64,000 nt of DNA from Rhizobium sp. 18065 (GCF_902706095.1 NZ_CACSJP010000013.1:28539-92538); one strand, 5' to 3'. Counted from the first letter of the stretch, positions 16,544-25,476 are shown. Numbers and translations are program-made. Notes: generated by a model not told the origin, from the sequence alone.

Positions 16544-17818
16544 ATGGCAACACGCAGGGTGGTTCTGAAAGCCGGGGCAATATTGGGTGCAAGCGTGTTC
16601 TTCGCTCCAGGACGTGCCGCCATGGCGGCGGAAGGATCGCTCAAGGGCGTGACGGCAATCACGGGCGTCTTCGGCGACGGACAGAAGCTGGTGGCCGTTG
16701 CCGTCGGCTACGACCGCGCCATCGACCACGAAAAGCTGGTCACCGATGCATTCGTCGTTGAAGGGCGCACGATCACAAGGACTTATGCAAACACGAAGGC
16801 AGCGACCGCCGCGGTTGGGGCAAATGGCAGGTTTGTCATCATCGAGCTGTCGTCGGCCGACGAGACGGCAGCACTTTATGCCGCGGTTCGCCGCGACGTG
16901 ATCCGTCGCGAGGCCAAGGTCGCGGTGTCCCAGGTGAAGGCAATCGCGGCGGCCGATGGCACCAGCATTGCCGCGGGCGGGGTGCCGGTCATGAGCACGG
17001 CCGTCTCCAACCCGATTGTCGATGATTTCCTGCAGCGCGAATATTCGGATCCGCAGACGGGTGACTCGATCGGCTACAATCTCTTCATTCCGAAGGCCTA
17101 TGATCCGCAGAAGTCCTATCCGCTGGTGTTGTTCATGCATGATGCCGGCGCCACCAGCGATATCGTGATGACGACGCTCGTGCAGGGGCTGGGCGCGATA
17201 TCATGGGCAAGCCCGCAGGATCAGGCCAAGCACGAGGCCTTTGTGCTGGCGCCGCAATTTGCCAGCCAGGTGGTCAACGACCAGTCCGAGGCGACCAGCC
17301 TGCTGGACACGACGATCAATCTCGTCCGCAAGATCGCCGGCGAATACGCCATCGACACGAACCGGCTCTATGCCACCGGCCAGTCCGGTGGGGCGATGAT
17401 GACGATCGCCATGAACATCAAGTATCCGGATGTCTTTGCGGCCTCCTATCTGGTTGCCGGCCAGTGGGACCCCGCCAAGGTAGCGCCGCTGGCAGGGCAC
17501 AGGATGTGGGTGGTGGTCTCAGAGGGCGATGCGAAGGCCTATCCGACCGAAAATGCCATGATGGACGTCTATGAAAAGGAAGGCGCCAAGGTCAGCCGCG
17601 CAGTCTGGGACGGCACCTCTTCGCCGGCTGCGTTCACGGCGGCCTTCGACGCGGTGGATGCCAAGGGCAATGGGATCAACTATGTCGCGCTGAAAAAGGG
17701 CACGGTCGTCCCCCCGGGGCAGGAGGACAGTCCCGGCGCCAACCATGTCAACACATGGCGTATCGCCTATTCGATCGACGAGATCCGTGACTGGATCTTC
17801 CGCCAGACCAAGTCCTGA
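16544..17818 (+). CDS. Tat-exported alpha/beta-hydrolase (esterase/peptidase-like)
   Basis: 424 residues. The N-terminus MATRRVVLKAGAILGASVFF has a twin-arginine export motif and a hydrophobic stretch ending near AAMA-AE. Residues about 30-130 may form an Ig-like N-terminal domain. The rest is an alpha/beta-hydrolase with oxyanion-region strand YPLVLFMHDAG, nucleophile elbow ATGQSGGAMM and a late His (GANHVNTWR). It resembles PHB-depolymerase and prolyl-oligopeptidase-type secreted esterases. It should act in the periplasm or outside the cell. The gene stands alone and is divergent from the SDR gene. Confidence 0.75.
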   Translation: MATRRVVLKAGAILGASVFFAPGRAAMAAEGSLKGVTAITGVFGDGQKLVAVAVGYDRAIDHEKLVTDAFVVEGRTITRTYANTKAATAAVGANGRFVIIELSSADETAALYAAVRRDVIRREAKVAVSQVKAIAAADGTSIAAGGVPVMSTAVSNPIVDDFLQREYSDPQTGDSIGYNLFIPKAYDPQKSYPLVLFMHDAGATSDIVMTTLVQGLGAISWASPQDQAKHEAFVLAPQFASQVVNDQSEATSLLDTTINLVRKIAGEYAIDTNRLYATGQSGGAMMTIAMNIKYPDVFAASYLVAGQWDPAKVAPLAGHRMWVVVSEGDAKAYPTENAMMDVYEKEGAKVSRAVWDGTSSPAAFTAAFDAVDAKGNGINYVALKKGTVVPPGQEDSPGANHVNTWRIAYSIDEIRDWIFRQTKS

Positions 17819-17876
17819 GCAGGAGGCGAGGGCGGCTCGGAGCCGCTATGCGGTGTTGTCGTTCTCCCGCCACCCT

Positions 17877-18788
17877 TCAAAGCTCCGCCGGAAAGCCCGG
17901 CGCGCGCAGGTCCGTGCCGGTGGCGTCTTCGAGCAGCTTGACCACCTGCGAAGACCAGGCATCGCCGCCATAGGTGGAGCGTGCGCGGATGAAAGTCTGC
18001 AGCGCATGGGAGGCAAGGTCGAGCGGAACGCCATATTCGCGGCCGAATCCGAGCGCGAAGCCGAGATCCTTGACGGCGAGGTCCATTGTGAAGTTGATGT
18101 TGTAGCTGCCGTTCAGGATCACCTGGCCCTCGGTTTCGTGCACGAAGCTGTTGCCCGAGGACGCCTGGATGATGTTGAAGGCGTCGGTGAGATCGATGCC
18201 GCCTTTCTTCGCCAGCATCAGTGCCTCGCCGGTGGCGATCAGGTGGATGAAGGCGAGCATGTTGGTGATCACCTTGATCACCGAAGCCTTGCCGAGCGGG
18301 CCGGCGCGGAAGATCCTGTTGCCCATGGCTTGGAACGCCGGCAGATGCAGGGCGTGCAGGTCGGCATCGCCGCCGGTGATCACGGTGATCTCGCCGGAGG
18401 CAGCCAGATGCACGCCACCTGTCACCGGCGCCTCGAGCATGCGCACGCCGTGATCGGCGGCGATCTTGCCGAGCCGCAGCACCTCCTGCTCGTCGAGTGT
18501 CGACATTTCGATCCAGGTCCCACCCGATGTCAGGCCGGCAAGGATGCCGCGTTCGCCGGTCAGCACGCGCTCGCTGACCCGCGGTGAGGGCAGGCAGGTG
18601 ATCACGGCATCAACCGCTTGCGCCACCGCTTGCGGATCTTCCGCCCAGCGCGCGCCGGCGGCGAGCAGGTCTTTAGCATTGTCCGGATCGAGGTCGTGGA
18701 CCGTGACGTCAAAGCCGGCCCTGACCAGGCTGCCTGCCAGATGTCGGCCGAGATGGCCGAGACCGATGAAACCGTATGTGATGGCCAT
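17877..18788 (-). CDS. NAD(P)-dependent beta-hydroxyacid dehydrogenase (3-hydroxyisobutyrate dehydrogenase family)
   Basis: 303 residues. It has a Rossmann start YGFIGLGHLGRHLAGSLVRAG, the substrate-binding loop LEAPVTGGVHLAASGEITV and the catalytic-lysine region GKASVIKVITNML. The length is normal for 3-hydroxyisobutyrate, tartronate semialdehyde and related dehydrogenases. The exact substrate is not determined by these motifs. The start has GAGGAC and CAGGAC upstream. Single gene; no catabolic neighbours. Confidence 0.85.
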   Translation of the reverse strand: MAITYGFIGLGHLGRHLAGSLVRAGFDVTVHDLDPDNAKDLLAAGARWAEDPQAVAQAVDAVITCLPSPRVSERVLTGERGILAGLTSGGTWIEMSTLDEQEVLRLGKIAADHGVRMLEAPVTGGVHLAASGEITVITGGDADLHALHLPAFQAMGNRIFRAGPLGKASVIKVITNMLAFIHLIATGEALMLAKKGGIDLTDAFNIIQASSGNSFVHETEGQVILNGSYNINFTMDLAVKDLGFALGFGREYGVPLDLASHALQTFIRARSTYGGDAWSSQVVKLLEDATGTDLRAPGFPAEL

Positions 18789-18975
18789 GTCCTGCTTGTC
18801 CTCTGTGGCGTTTGGTGCAGAGAGTGCGACAAAGCGCAGGCGTGTTCAAAGGCAGATTTTGGCAGGCGACGCGATGTGGCGCGGCAGAACAGGCGGGCGT
18901 GGTTTTTCGGGGGGCGACGTGTCGGCTGTGCCTGAAGAGGGGCTCCGCGATTGTTGCGAGGCGTGGAGCCGTTCG

Positions 18976-20388
18976 TCAGCTTTGATGATGCGGGTGATTG
19001 CGCAATGCCTCTATCGCGCCTGACAGCACGGCATACATGGCCGGATCCTGGCTATGGGCGACGTTGAAGCGCAGAAAGGCGCCAGCAGACTGCGACACGC
19101 TGAACACATTGCCCGGCGCGAGAACTACGCCTTTTGCCAGGGCCGACTGCGCCAGCTCGGCCGAATCCACCTCGTCCGGCAACCGGCACCAGAGATAGAA
19201 ACCGCCGCGCGGCATGTGCCACGGTTCGATGCCAAGTGGCCGCAGGCGCTCGGCCGTCTGCCGTCTTGCGCGCACCAGTTTGCGGCGCAGCTCCTCCATG
19301 TGTTTGCGATAGCTGCCGCCGGCAAGCACCTCGAGGATCAAGGCTGCGGCAACTGGGCTTGGTCCGCCGAAATTGGTGGCCACCTGCAAATCGACAAGCG
19401 CCTCGATCCAGTCCGCTCGGCCGGCAATATAGCCGCAGCGCACCGACGACGACAGGGTCTTGGAAAAGCTGCCGATGCGGATGACGCGGTTCAAGCCGTC
19501 GAGCGCTGCCAGCCGCGACGATGGCTCGGGTTCGAAATCGGCAAAGATATCGTCTTCGATGATCGTCAGGTCGTGAAGCGCTGCCGCGTTGAGCAGGCGG
19601 TGCGCGACCTGGGGCGAAAGCGTCGCCCCCGTCGGGTTGTGCAGAGCGGAATTGGTGATGTAGAGACGCGGCTTCTCGGCTGCAAGCACGGCCTCGAAAG
19701 CGGCGACGTCGGGGCCGGTAGTCGTGTAGGGCACGCCGACGATCCTGACCTGATGGGCGCGCAGCAGCGCCTGGAAATTGAAATAGCAGGGATCGTCGAT
19801 CAGCACTGTCTCGCCGGGGCGAAGCAGGAAGCGGCACAACAGGTCGAGCGCCTGCGTGCCGGAGCCGGTCAACAGCAGTTGGTCGGGCGACGCCTGTATG
19901 CCGTCTTCGGCAAAACGCGACAGCAGCAGCCGGCGAAGCGAAAGCGGACCGCGTGTATTGCCGTAATCCGACAGCAAGGCGTCATCGGCGCGCGACAGGC
20001 TGCGTAGCGCGCGCCGGAGCGCCGTATTCGGCATCCACGCCGCCGGCAGCCAGCCGCAACCGGGCTTCAGCACAGTGGCATCGGCATCGAGCGACTGGCG
20101 CGAGACCCAGAACGGATCGACGGCCCGGTCGAGCGGCGCCGCGGCCTCGGCGAGCTTCAACGGCGCCAGCACGCTGGTGGCGACATAAAAGCCCGAACCG
20201 CGTTGCGCCCGGATCAGGCCTTCCGCCGCCAGACGGTCGTAAGCCTCGACCACGGTCGAAGGCGAAACGCCCATCGTGCCGGCAAAGCTGCGGATCGACG
20301 GCAGGCGGTCGCCGGAACCCAGCACCCGACCGGCGATCCTTTGCCGGATGGCTGCCATCACCTCAGCCGTGCGCGTGTTGCCGTCCAT
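18976..20388 (-). CDS. MocR-type regulator (GntR HTH fused to aminotransferase-like domain)
   Basis: 470 residues from the ATG at 20388 (GAGGAGCT upstream; the 47-codon extension is rejected). Residues about 5-75 form a GntR winged helix (LPSIRSFAGTMGVSPSTVVEAYDRL). From about 100 on is a fold-type I aminotransferase domain with the PLP lysine in RIGSFSKTLSSSVRCGYIAG. MocR proteins use PLP or an aldimine as sensor and usually control a divergent gene. Here the neighbour is an EamA carrier 131 bp away, with three GTAC repeats between them. The C-terminal domain could keep some catalytic activity. Confidence 0.9.
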   Translation of the reverse strand: MDGNTRTAEVMAAIRQRIAGRVLGSGDRLPSIRSFAGTMGVSPSTVVEAYDRLAAEGLIRAQRGSGFYVATSVLAPLKLAEAAAPLDRAVDPFWVSRQSLDADATVLKPGCGWLPAAWMPNTALRRALRSLSRADDALLSDYGNTRGPLSLRRLLLSRFAEDGIQASPDQLLLTGSGTQALDLLCRFLLRPGETVLIDDPCYFNFQALLRAHQVRIVGVPYTTTGPDVAAFEAVLAAEKPRLYITNSALHNPTGATLSPQVAHRLLNAAALHDLTIIEDDIFADFEPEPSSRLAALDGLNRVIRIGSFSKTLSSSVRCGYIAGRADWIEALVDLQVATNFGGPSPVAAALILEVLAGGSYRKHMEELRRKLVRARRQTAERLRPLGIEPWHMPRGGFYLWCRLPDEVDSAELAQSALAKGVVLAPGNVFSVSQSAGAFLRFNVAHSQDPAMYAVLSGAIEALRNHPHHQS

Positions 20389-20417
20389 GGCTGTTAGCTC
20401 CTCGACAATCGCTGCAT

Positions 20418-20460
20418 CTGTACAGGAAATTGACCAGTACAGTTTCGCAGAATTGTACCG
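20418..20460. promoter_or_regulatory. Three-copy GTAC repeat array, candidate MocR operator
   Basis: CTGTACAG (20418-20425), CAGTACAG (20435-20442) and TTGTACCG (20453-20460) have GTAC cores 17 and 18 bp apart between the divergent MocR and EamA genes. A TTGACC at 20430 could be a -35 element inside the array. Repeated sites are usual for MocR dimers; binding is inferred. Confidence 0.55.
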
Positions 20461-20519
20461 AACTGTTTCTGTCTTCGCCAGCCCTCCGGGACTAGGACGG
20501 GCGCCGAAAGCGAGGACCA

Positions 20520-21383
20520 ATGAAAACATCCATGGACGGTTGGGGGAGCGGTTTGCTCGGCGTGATAATCTTCAGCGGATCATTGCCGGCGACACGCGTT
20601 GCGGTCGGCGGCTTTTCACCGCTGTTCCTGACATCGGCGCGGGCTGTGATCGCAGCCCTGCTGGCTGCGGTCTTGCTCGTCATCTGGCGCCAGGCGCGTC
20701 CCGTTCGCCGCGACATGGTCTCGCTTGGCATCGTGGCGCTCGGCGTTGTCGTCGGTTTTCCGCTGCTGACCGCCTTGGCGCTGCAGACCATTACCTCGGC
20801 GCATTCGGTGGTTTTTGTCGGTCTGCTGCCGCTGATGACGGCAATATTTGCGGTCTTACGCGGCGGCGAGCGACCGAAGCCGCTGTTCTGGCTGTTTTCC
20901 TGCCTCGGCAGCGCCATCGTTGCCGGCTTTGCCTTGGTCACCGGTGAAGCAGCGTCAAGCATGGGCGATCTGCTGATGATTGCGGCCATAGTGTTCTGTG
21001 GATTGGGTTATGCCGAAGGCGCCAGGTTGTCGCGCCAACTCGGCGGCTGGCAGGTGATTTCCTGGGCGCTGCTGTTATCGATGCCGGTCATGCTCGTGCT
21101 CGCACTGCTGACCTTGCCCGTGTCCTGGCAGGCGATCACCATGCCGGAATGGCTCGGGCTCGCCTATGTCTCGGTGTTCAGCATGCTGGTCGGATTTTTC
21201 TTCTGGTATCGCGGTCTGGCTCTCGGAGGGATCGCTGCGGTTGGCCAACTGCAACTGCTGCAGCCATTTTTCGGCCTGGCCCTTGCCGCAACGCTGCTGC
21301 ATGAGCCGGTGAGCATCGGCATGGTGGTAAGCACGGCTGCGGTCGTGCTGTGCGTTGCCGGTGCAAAGCGGTTCGCCCGTTAG
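20520..21383 (+). CDS. EamA/DMT transporter paired with MocR regulator
   Basis: 287 residues with ten predicted membrane helices in two EamA halves (TSAHSVVFVGLLPLMTAIFAV marks the end of the first, AAVGQLQLLQPFFGLALA of the second). It starts at an ATG with GCGAGGACCA before it. It is divergent from the MocR gene, so its expression probably answers to a PLP-linked amine or amino acid signal. Export of an amino acid or amine is the likely job by analogy with other MocR-EamA pairs; the substrate is unknown. Confidence 0.85.
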   Translation: MKTSMDGWGSGLLGVIIFSGSLPATRVAVGGFSPLFLTSARAVIAALLAAVLLVIWRQARPVRRDMVSLGIVALGVVVGFPLLTALALQTITSAHSVVFVGLLPLMTAIFAVLRGGERPKPLFWLFSCLGSAIVAGFALVTGEAASSMGDLLMIAAIVFCGLGYAEGARLSRQLGGWQVISWALLLSMPVMLVLALLTLPVSWQAITMPEWLGLAYVSVFSMLVGFFFWYRGLALGGIAAVGQLQLLQPFFGLALAATLLHEPVSIGMVVSTAAVVLCVAGAKRFAR

Positions 21384-21585
21384 GCGGCGGCCGGCATCGG
21401 ACAAAGAAACCGGTTCCGTCTGCGCGCTGGTTTCATTGATTGACGCTTACGTGCACGTCAGATATTCTCGACCTTCATGGCACCCTGCCGGAATTTGCGC
21501 CTGCAGTGTCGCGCTTCGGCTCGACAATCAGGTTGGGTTTTGTCAAGGAGATAGGCGCAAAGAACCGCCGCGCGGAGGAATGACG

Positions 21586-23247
21586 ATGAGCACTGAGACG
21601 GAACTGCCGGAACGCGAAAGCATGGAATTCGATGTCGTGATCGTCGGCGCTGGCCCTGCCGGTCTGTCGGCCGCGATCCGGCTGAAACAGATCAATCCGG
21701 ATCTGACCGTCGTCGTGCTGGAAAAAGGCGCGGAAGTGGGCGCGCATATCCTGTCCGGTGCCGTGGTCGATCCGATCGGTATCGACAAGCTGCTGCCCGA
21801 CTGGCGCCATGAGGCCGATCATCCGTTCAAGACCCCTGTCACGGACGATCAGTTCCTGCTGCTCGGGCCGGCCGGCTCCATCCGCCTGCCGAATTTCGCC
21901 ATGCCGCCGCTGATGAGCAATCACGGCAACTATATCGTCTCGCTCGGCAATGTCTGTCGATGGCTCGCCACTCATGCCGAAGCGCTGGGTGTCGAGATCT
22001 ATCCGGGCTTTGCTGCGACCGAAGTGCTCTACAATGACGAAGGTGCCGTGATCGGCGTTGCCACCGGCGACATGGGCATCGAAAAGAACGGCGAGCCGGG
22101 TCCGGCCTATACCCGCGGCATGGAACTTCTCGGCAAATACGTGCTGATCGGCGAAGGGGTGCGCGGCTCGCTTGCCAAGCAGCTGATCGCCAAATTCGAT
22201 CTCTCCCGCGACAGCGACGTGCAGAAGTTCGGTATCGGCCTGAAAGAACTCTGGCAGGTCAAGCCGGAGCATCACAAGCCGGGTCTCGTTCAGCACTCCT
22301 TCGGCTGGCCGCTCGGCATGAAGACCGGTGGCGGCTCCTTCCTCTACCATCTTGAGGACAACACGGTGGCGGTCGGTTTCGTCGTGCACCTCAACTACAA
22401 GAACCCCTATCTCTACCCCTTCGAGGAATTCCAGCGCTTCAAGACCCATCCGGCAATCGCCAAGACCTTCGAGGGCGGCAAACGCCTGTCCTACGGCGCC
22501 CGCGCCATTACAGAAGGCGGCTACCAGTCGGTTCCGAAACTGTCCTTCCCCGGCGGCGCGCTGATCGGCTGTTCCGCCGGTCTCGTCAATGTGCCGCGCA
22601 TCAAGGGCAGCCACAATGCCGTGCTGTCGGGCATGCTGGCGGCGGACAAGATTGCCGAGGCGATCGCCAATGGCCGCGCCAATGACGAGCCGATCGAGAT
22701 CGAGAACGCATGGCGTTCGACCGATATCGGCCGCGATCTGAAGCGCGTGCGCAACGTCAAGCCGCTGTGGTCGAAGCTCGGCACGGTGCTCGGCGTGGCG
22801 CTCGGCGGTCTCGACATGTGGATCAACCAGATCTTCGGCACATCGCCTTTCACCCTCAAGCACGGCAAGACCGACGCCCAGTCGCTCGAGCCTGCGGCCA
22901 AGCACAAACCGATCGCCTATCCGAAGCCGGATGGCGTCCTGACCTTCGACCGCCTGTCGTCGGTCTTCCTGTCCAACACCAACCACGAGGAGGATCAGCC
23001 GGTCCATCTCAAGGTCAAGGACATGGACCTGCAGAAGCGTTCAGAACTCGGCATCTATGCCGGCCCCTCGACCCGCTACTGTCCGGCCGGCGTCTACGAA
23101 TGGGTGGAAAAGGATGGCGAGGACGTCTTTGTCATCAACGCGCAGAACTGCGTCCACTGCAAGACCTGCGACATCAAGGACCCGAACCAGAACATCACCT
23201 GGGTGCCGCCGCAGGGCGGCGAGGGGCCGGTCTATCCCAACATGTGA
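21586..23247 (+). CDS. Electron-transfer flavoprotein-ubiquinone oxidoreductase
   Basis: 553 residues from the ATG at 21586, which sits six bases after GGAGGA (an ATG at 21580 is too close to it). It begins with an FAD dinucleotide fold, VVIVGAGPAGLSAAIRLKQ. It ends with a ferredoxin-like 4Fe-4S site: Cys in TRYCPAGVYEW, then CVHCKTCD. The length matches the family. It passes electrons from ETF, reduced by acyl-CoA and amino acid dehydrogenases, to membrane ubiquinone. Monocistronic, closed by a hairpin with a T run. Confidence 0.95.
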   Translation: MSTETELPERESMEFDVVIVGAGPAGLSAAIRLKQINPDLTVVVLEKGAEVGAHILSGAVVDPIGIDKLLPDWRHEADHPFKTPVTDDQFLLLGPAGSIRLPNFAMPPLMSNHGNYIVSLGNVCRWLATHAEALGVEIYPGFAATEVLYNDEGAVIGVATGDMGIEKNGEPGPAYTRGMELLGKYVLIGEGVRGSLAKQLIAKFDLSRDSDVQKFGIGLKELWQVKPEHHKPGLVQHSFGWPLGMKTGGGSFLYHLEDNTVAVGFVVHLNYKNPYLYPFEEFQRFKTHPAIAKTFEGGKRLSYGARAITEGGYQSVPKLSFPGGALIGCSAGLVNVPRIKGSHNAVLSGMLAADKIAEAIANGRANDEPIEIENAWRSTDIGRDLKRVRNVKPLWSKLGTVLGVALGGLDMWINQIFGTSPFTLKHGKTDAQSLEPAAKHKPIAYPKPDGVLTFDRLSSVFLSNTNHEEDQPVHLKVKDMDLQKRSELGIYAGPSTRYCPAGVYEWVEKDGEDVFVINAQNCVHCKTCDIKDPNQNITWVPPQGGEGPVYPNM

Positions 23248-23253
23248 GATGGC

Positions 23254-23277
23254 AAGGCGGTCGAGAGGCCGCCTTTT
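23254..23277 (+). terminator. Rho-independent terminator after ETF-QO
   Basis: AAGGCGG pairs with CCGCCTT and is followed by TT, 6 bp after the stop codon. Confidence 0.75.
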
Positions 23278-23305
23278 CAATCAAAGGTGCGCCGATCGTC
23301 AGATA

Positions 23306-23680
23306 TCAGTGCAAATAGACAGGTGCGCAGACATCGAGGTGCTGCGCTATTCGGTGGAGCCGCTTGTCGCGTGTCCACAGTTGATGTTTGCTAGATAAGG
23401 CAACGGATGCAATCAGGTGGGCATCCACATAGCCGATCCCGGTCCCAAACAGTTTCCGACTGCGGATCAAGTGGCGGACTTCCGAGTCATCGGCTTTTGC
23501 GATCGCCGGAAGATCAGCTAGCATGGTCATGATCTGATCGTATTGCGGTATGTGCCCTAGCGACAATTCCCCGACCACGAACGGATGGATGATCACATCC
23601 TCAGAATTCAGCAGGGCCTGCAGGCCGGGGTCACCTGAGCGAAAGTGATCGACCCAGATCGAACTGTCGGCGAGGATCAT
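23306..23680 (-). CDS. vapC: VapC-type PIN-domain ribonuclease toxin
   Basis: 124 residues. The acidic residues of the PIN active site are all present: Asp in MILADSSIWVD, Glu in VVGELSLG, Asp in GYVDAHLIA and Asp in TRDKRL. The start overlaps the antitoxin stop by 4 bp (ATGA type). The family cleaves tRNA or rRNA until bound by VapB. The pair sits between ETF-QO and the L,D-transpeptidase gene with no mobile-element trace. Confidence 0.9.
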   Translation of the reverse strand: MILADSSIWVDHFRSGDPGLQALLNSEDVIIHPFVVGELSLGHIPQYDQIMTMLADLPAIAKADDSEVRHLIRSRKLFGTGIGYVDAHLIASVALSSKHQLWTRDKRLHRIAQHLDVCAPVYLH

Positions 23681-23883
23681 TCAGGCTCCATAGGTTCAAG
23701 GTGTCGACGCGGTGGCGCCTCAAGGTCGGGCGCGCTTCCGCCAAGCAAGGCCAGTCGTCGTGCCGCCTCGCGCTGAACGAGCGATTGAAGCGCGATACGG
23801 ACAAGGGTCGGCGTCTCCGAAACGCCCGTGTATTCGCGAGCCTTGGCAAGCAACTCGTCATCAATACTGATGGTTGTTCGCAT
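23677..23883 (-). CDS. vapB: VapB-type antitoxin
   Basis: 68 residues from the ATG at 23883, with AAGGAG upstream; ten further in-frame codons upstream are rejected. The N-terminus MRTTISIDDELLAKAREYTG is the ribbon-helix-helix DNA-binding strand and helix of the VapB type 2 family. The tail (LLGGSAPDLEAPPRRHLEPM) is the toxin-binding part. It likely represses its own operon together with VapC. Confidence 0.9.
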   Translation of the reverse strand: MRTTISIDDELLAKAREYTGVSETPTLVRIALQSLVQREAARRLALLGGSAPDLEAPPRRHLEPMEPE

Positions 23884-23993
23884 GATCGTCTCCTTCTGCA
23901 TCAAAAATAGCATCAGAGGATGCTTTGATCAATGCGGCGGATATCCGGGTTTCACCATCATTCTGCCATTGATCTTAATCCGCACCTCCGGAT

Positions 23994-24008
23994 TTAACCC
24001 GGCATTAA
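23994..24008 (+). promoter_or_regulatory. CtrA-type box upstream of L,D-transpeptidase
   Basis: TTAA-CCCGGCA-TTAA, followed by CCAT, matches the full CtrA consensus TTAA-N7-TTAA. It lies 56-70 bp before the ATG at 24064. CtrA binding is inferred. Confidence 0.6.
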
Positions 24009-24063
24009 CCATAAATTTCCTAGGCTTCCCGGCAGAAGAATCATCTCCGAGGACGTTTGATCC

Positions 24064-24678
24064 ATGACCATTTCCCGCCGGGGCCTGTTGATCGGCCTGC
24101 CGCTTCTCCTTGCCGGCTGCCAGTCCATGCCCAACCAGCAGGCCATGTATGGCGACGTCACGACCGAGCCTTATCCGTTGAAGAAGGTGCCGCTCGACAA
24201 GATCAAGCCGGAACTGCGCCGTCAGGAAGTGGCCTACGAGACCGCCTATTCGGCGGGCACGGTCGTGGTCGATACCCCCGGTCGCCGCCTGTATTACGTG
24301 CTCGGCGATGGCCGGGCGATGCGCTACGGCATCGGCGTCGGTCGCAACGGCTATGCACTCGCTGGCAATGCCTATATCGGCCGCAAGGCGGAATGGCCGA
24401 CCTGGACGCCGACGCCGAACATGATCCGCCGGGATCCGGAAAAGAACCTGAAATATGCCGGCGGCCTGCCGGGCGGCCCGAACAATCCGCTCGGCGCCCG
24501 CGCCATGTATCTCTATCGCGGCGGCAACGACACGCTGTTTCGCCTGCACGGCACCAATCAGCCGTGGTCGATCGGCGAGGCCATGTCGTCCGGCTGCGTG
24601 CGCATGATGAACCACGACGTCATCGATCTGTATGCCCGCACCAGTGTCGGCGACAAGGTTGTCGTGCTGCAGGCGTGA
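24064..24678 (+). CDS. L,D-transpeptidase lipoprotein (ErfK/YkuD family)
   Basis: 204 residues. The lipobox LLLAGC at residues 15-20, after an RR and hydrophobic leader, predicts a periplasm-facing lipoprotein. The YkuD domain (about 62-203) has the catalytic pair His in RLHGTNQPWSIG and Cys in SSGCVRMMNHDVIDLY. These enzymes form 3-3 peptidoglycan crosslinks or attach outer-membrane proteins. Rhizobiales rely on L,D-transpeptidases for polar growth. A CtrA box upstream suggests cell-cycle timing. The gene ends 3 bp from the convergent AraC gene. Confidence 0.92.
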   Translation: MTISRRGLLIGLPLLLAGCQSMPNQQAMYGDVTTEPYPLKKVPLDKIKPELRRQEVAYETAYSAGTVVVDTPGRRLYYVLGDGRAMRYGIGVGRNGYALAGNAYIGRKAEWPTWTPTPNMIRRDPEKNLKYAGGLPGGPNNPLGARAMYLYRGGNDTLFRLHGTNQPWSIGEAMSSGCVRMMNHDVIDLYARTSVGDKVVVLQA

Positions 24679-24681
24679 GAT

Positions 24682-25452
24682 CTACGCGCGATTGCGCATT
24701 TGTGACGGGCTGACGCCCGTCAATCGCTTGAACATCGCGATGAAGGCGGAGGGGTTGCTGTAACCCAGCCGCTCCGCAACCCCGTGAACGCTTTCTCCCT
24801 CGTCCAATAGCGCAAGGGCTGTCAGCAGTCTGAGGCGCTGGCGCCAGTCGTTGAACGACATTCCAAGCACCTCCTGGCAGCGGCGCGACAGCGTACGTTC
24901 GGTGGTGCCGGCGCGGCGCGCCCATTCGCCAGCCGAGCGTTTGTCTCCCGGTTCCTGCTGCAACTGGCTGAGCATCGGCCCGAGCAGAATATCGGCGGTG
25001 GTCGGCAGATATTGCGCAAAATGAGGCGCTACCCGCACCTGATCGACGATCACCATGGCCAGCCGCAGATCTTCCGGCGTCCGGGGATGGCGTATGTCAC
25101 GCCGGTCGAAATCGGCAAGAACGGCTTTCAACAGAGCGCTCAGATCCAGCGTGCAGGGCTGCTGCGGCAGATCGGCGCAAAGTTCGGCGGCGATATGGGT
25201 CGTCACATAAAGCACGTCCTGCGGATTGCTTGCGTCATGTTCGAAGCCCGGCGGGATCCAGATAGCGTATTGCGGCGGCGACAGGAAACGCACGCCTTCG
25301 ATATTGATCTGGGCGATGCCCTGCAGGGCATAGTTCAACTCGCCCCAGACCTGACGCTTGAGCGGAAATCCGGTGCCGCCTTTGTAGCGAACGGTCCGGA
25401 AGGACACCGGCCGGGGTGGCTCGCCGTCAATCCCTTCATGCGCATAAAGCAT
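24682..25452 (-). CDS. AraC-family transcriptional regulator
   Basis: 256 residues. An N-terminal cupin-like region (QYAIWIPPGFEHDASN) is followed by the double helix-turn-helix of AraC proteins at about 160-254, including WARRAGTTERTLSRRCQEVLG and the hallmark GVAERLGYSNPSAFIAMFKRLTGVSPSQMR. The start has CGGAGA upstream. It is divergent from an EamA transporter 69 bp away with an inverted repeat between them, so it probably controls that gene. The ligand is unknown. Confidence 0.9.
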   Translation of the reverse strand: MLYAHEGIDGEPPRPVSFRTVRYKGGTGFPLKRQVWGELNYALQGIAQINIEGVRFLSPPQYAIWIPPGFEHDASNPQDVLYVTTHIAAELCADLPQQPCTLDLSALLKAVLADFDRRDIRHPRTPEDLRLAMVIVDQVRVAPHFAQYLPTTADILLGPMLSQLQQEPGDKRSAGEWARRAGTTERTLSRRCQEVLGMSFNDWRQRLRLLTALALLDEGESVHGVAERLGYSNPSAFIAMFKRLTGVSPSQMRNRA

Positions 25453-25476
25453 GGCCGTTCTCCGTAGTTTTGTGTC

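Noticed and set aside
16340..17140. 267-codon N-terminal extension of the SDR gene
   Set aside because: No domain or ribosome site, and it lies antisense to the exported hydrolase gene; the ATG at 16339 has a good ribosome site.
21475..23007. 510-codon open frame opposite ETF-QO
   Set aside because: Antisense shadow of a gene with clear FAD and 4Fe-4S motifs.
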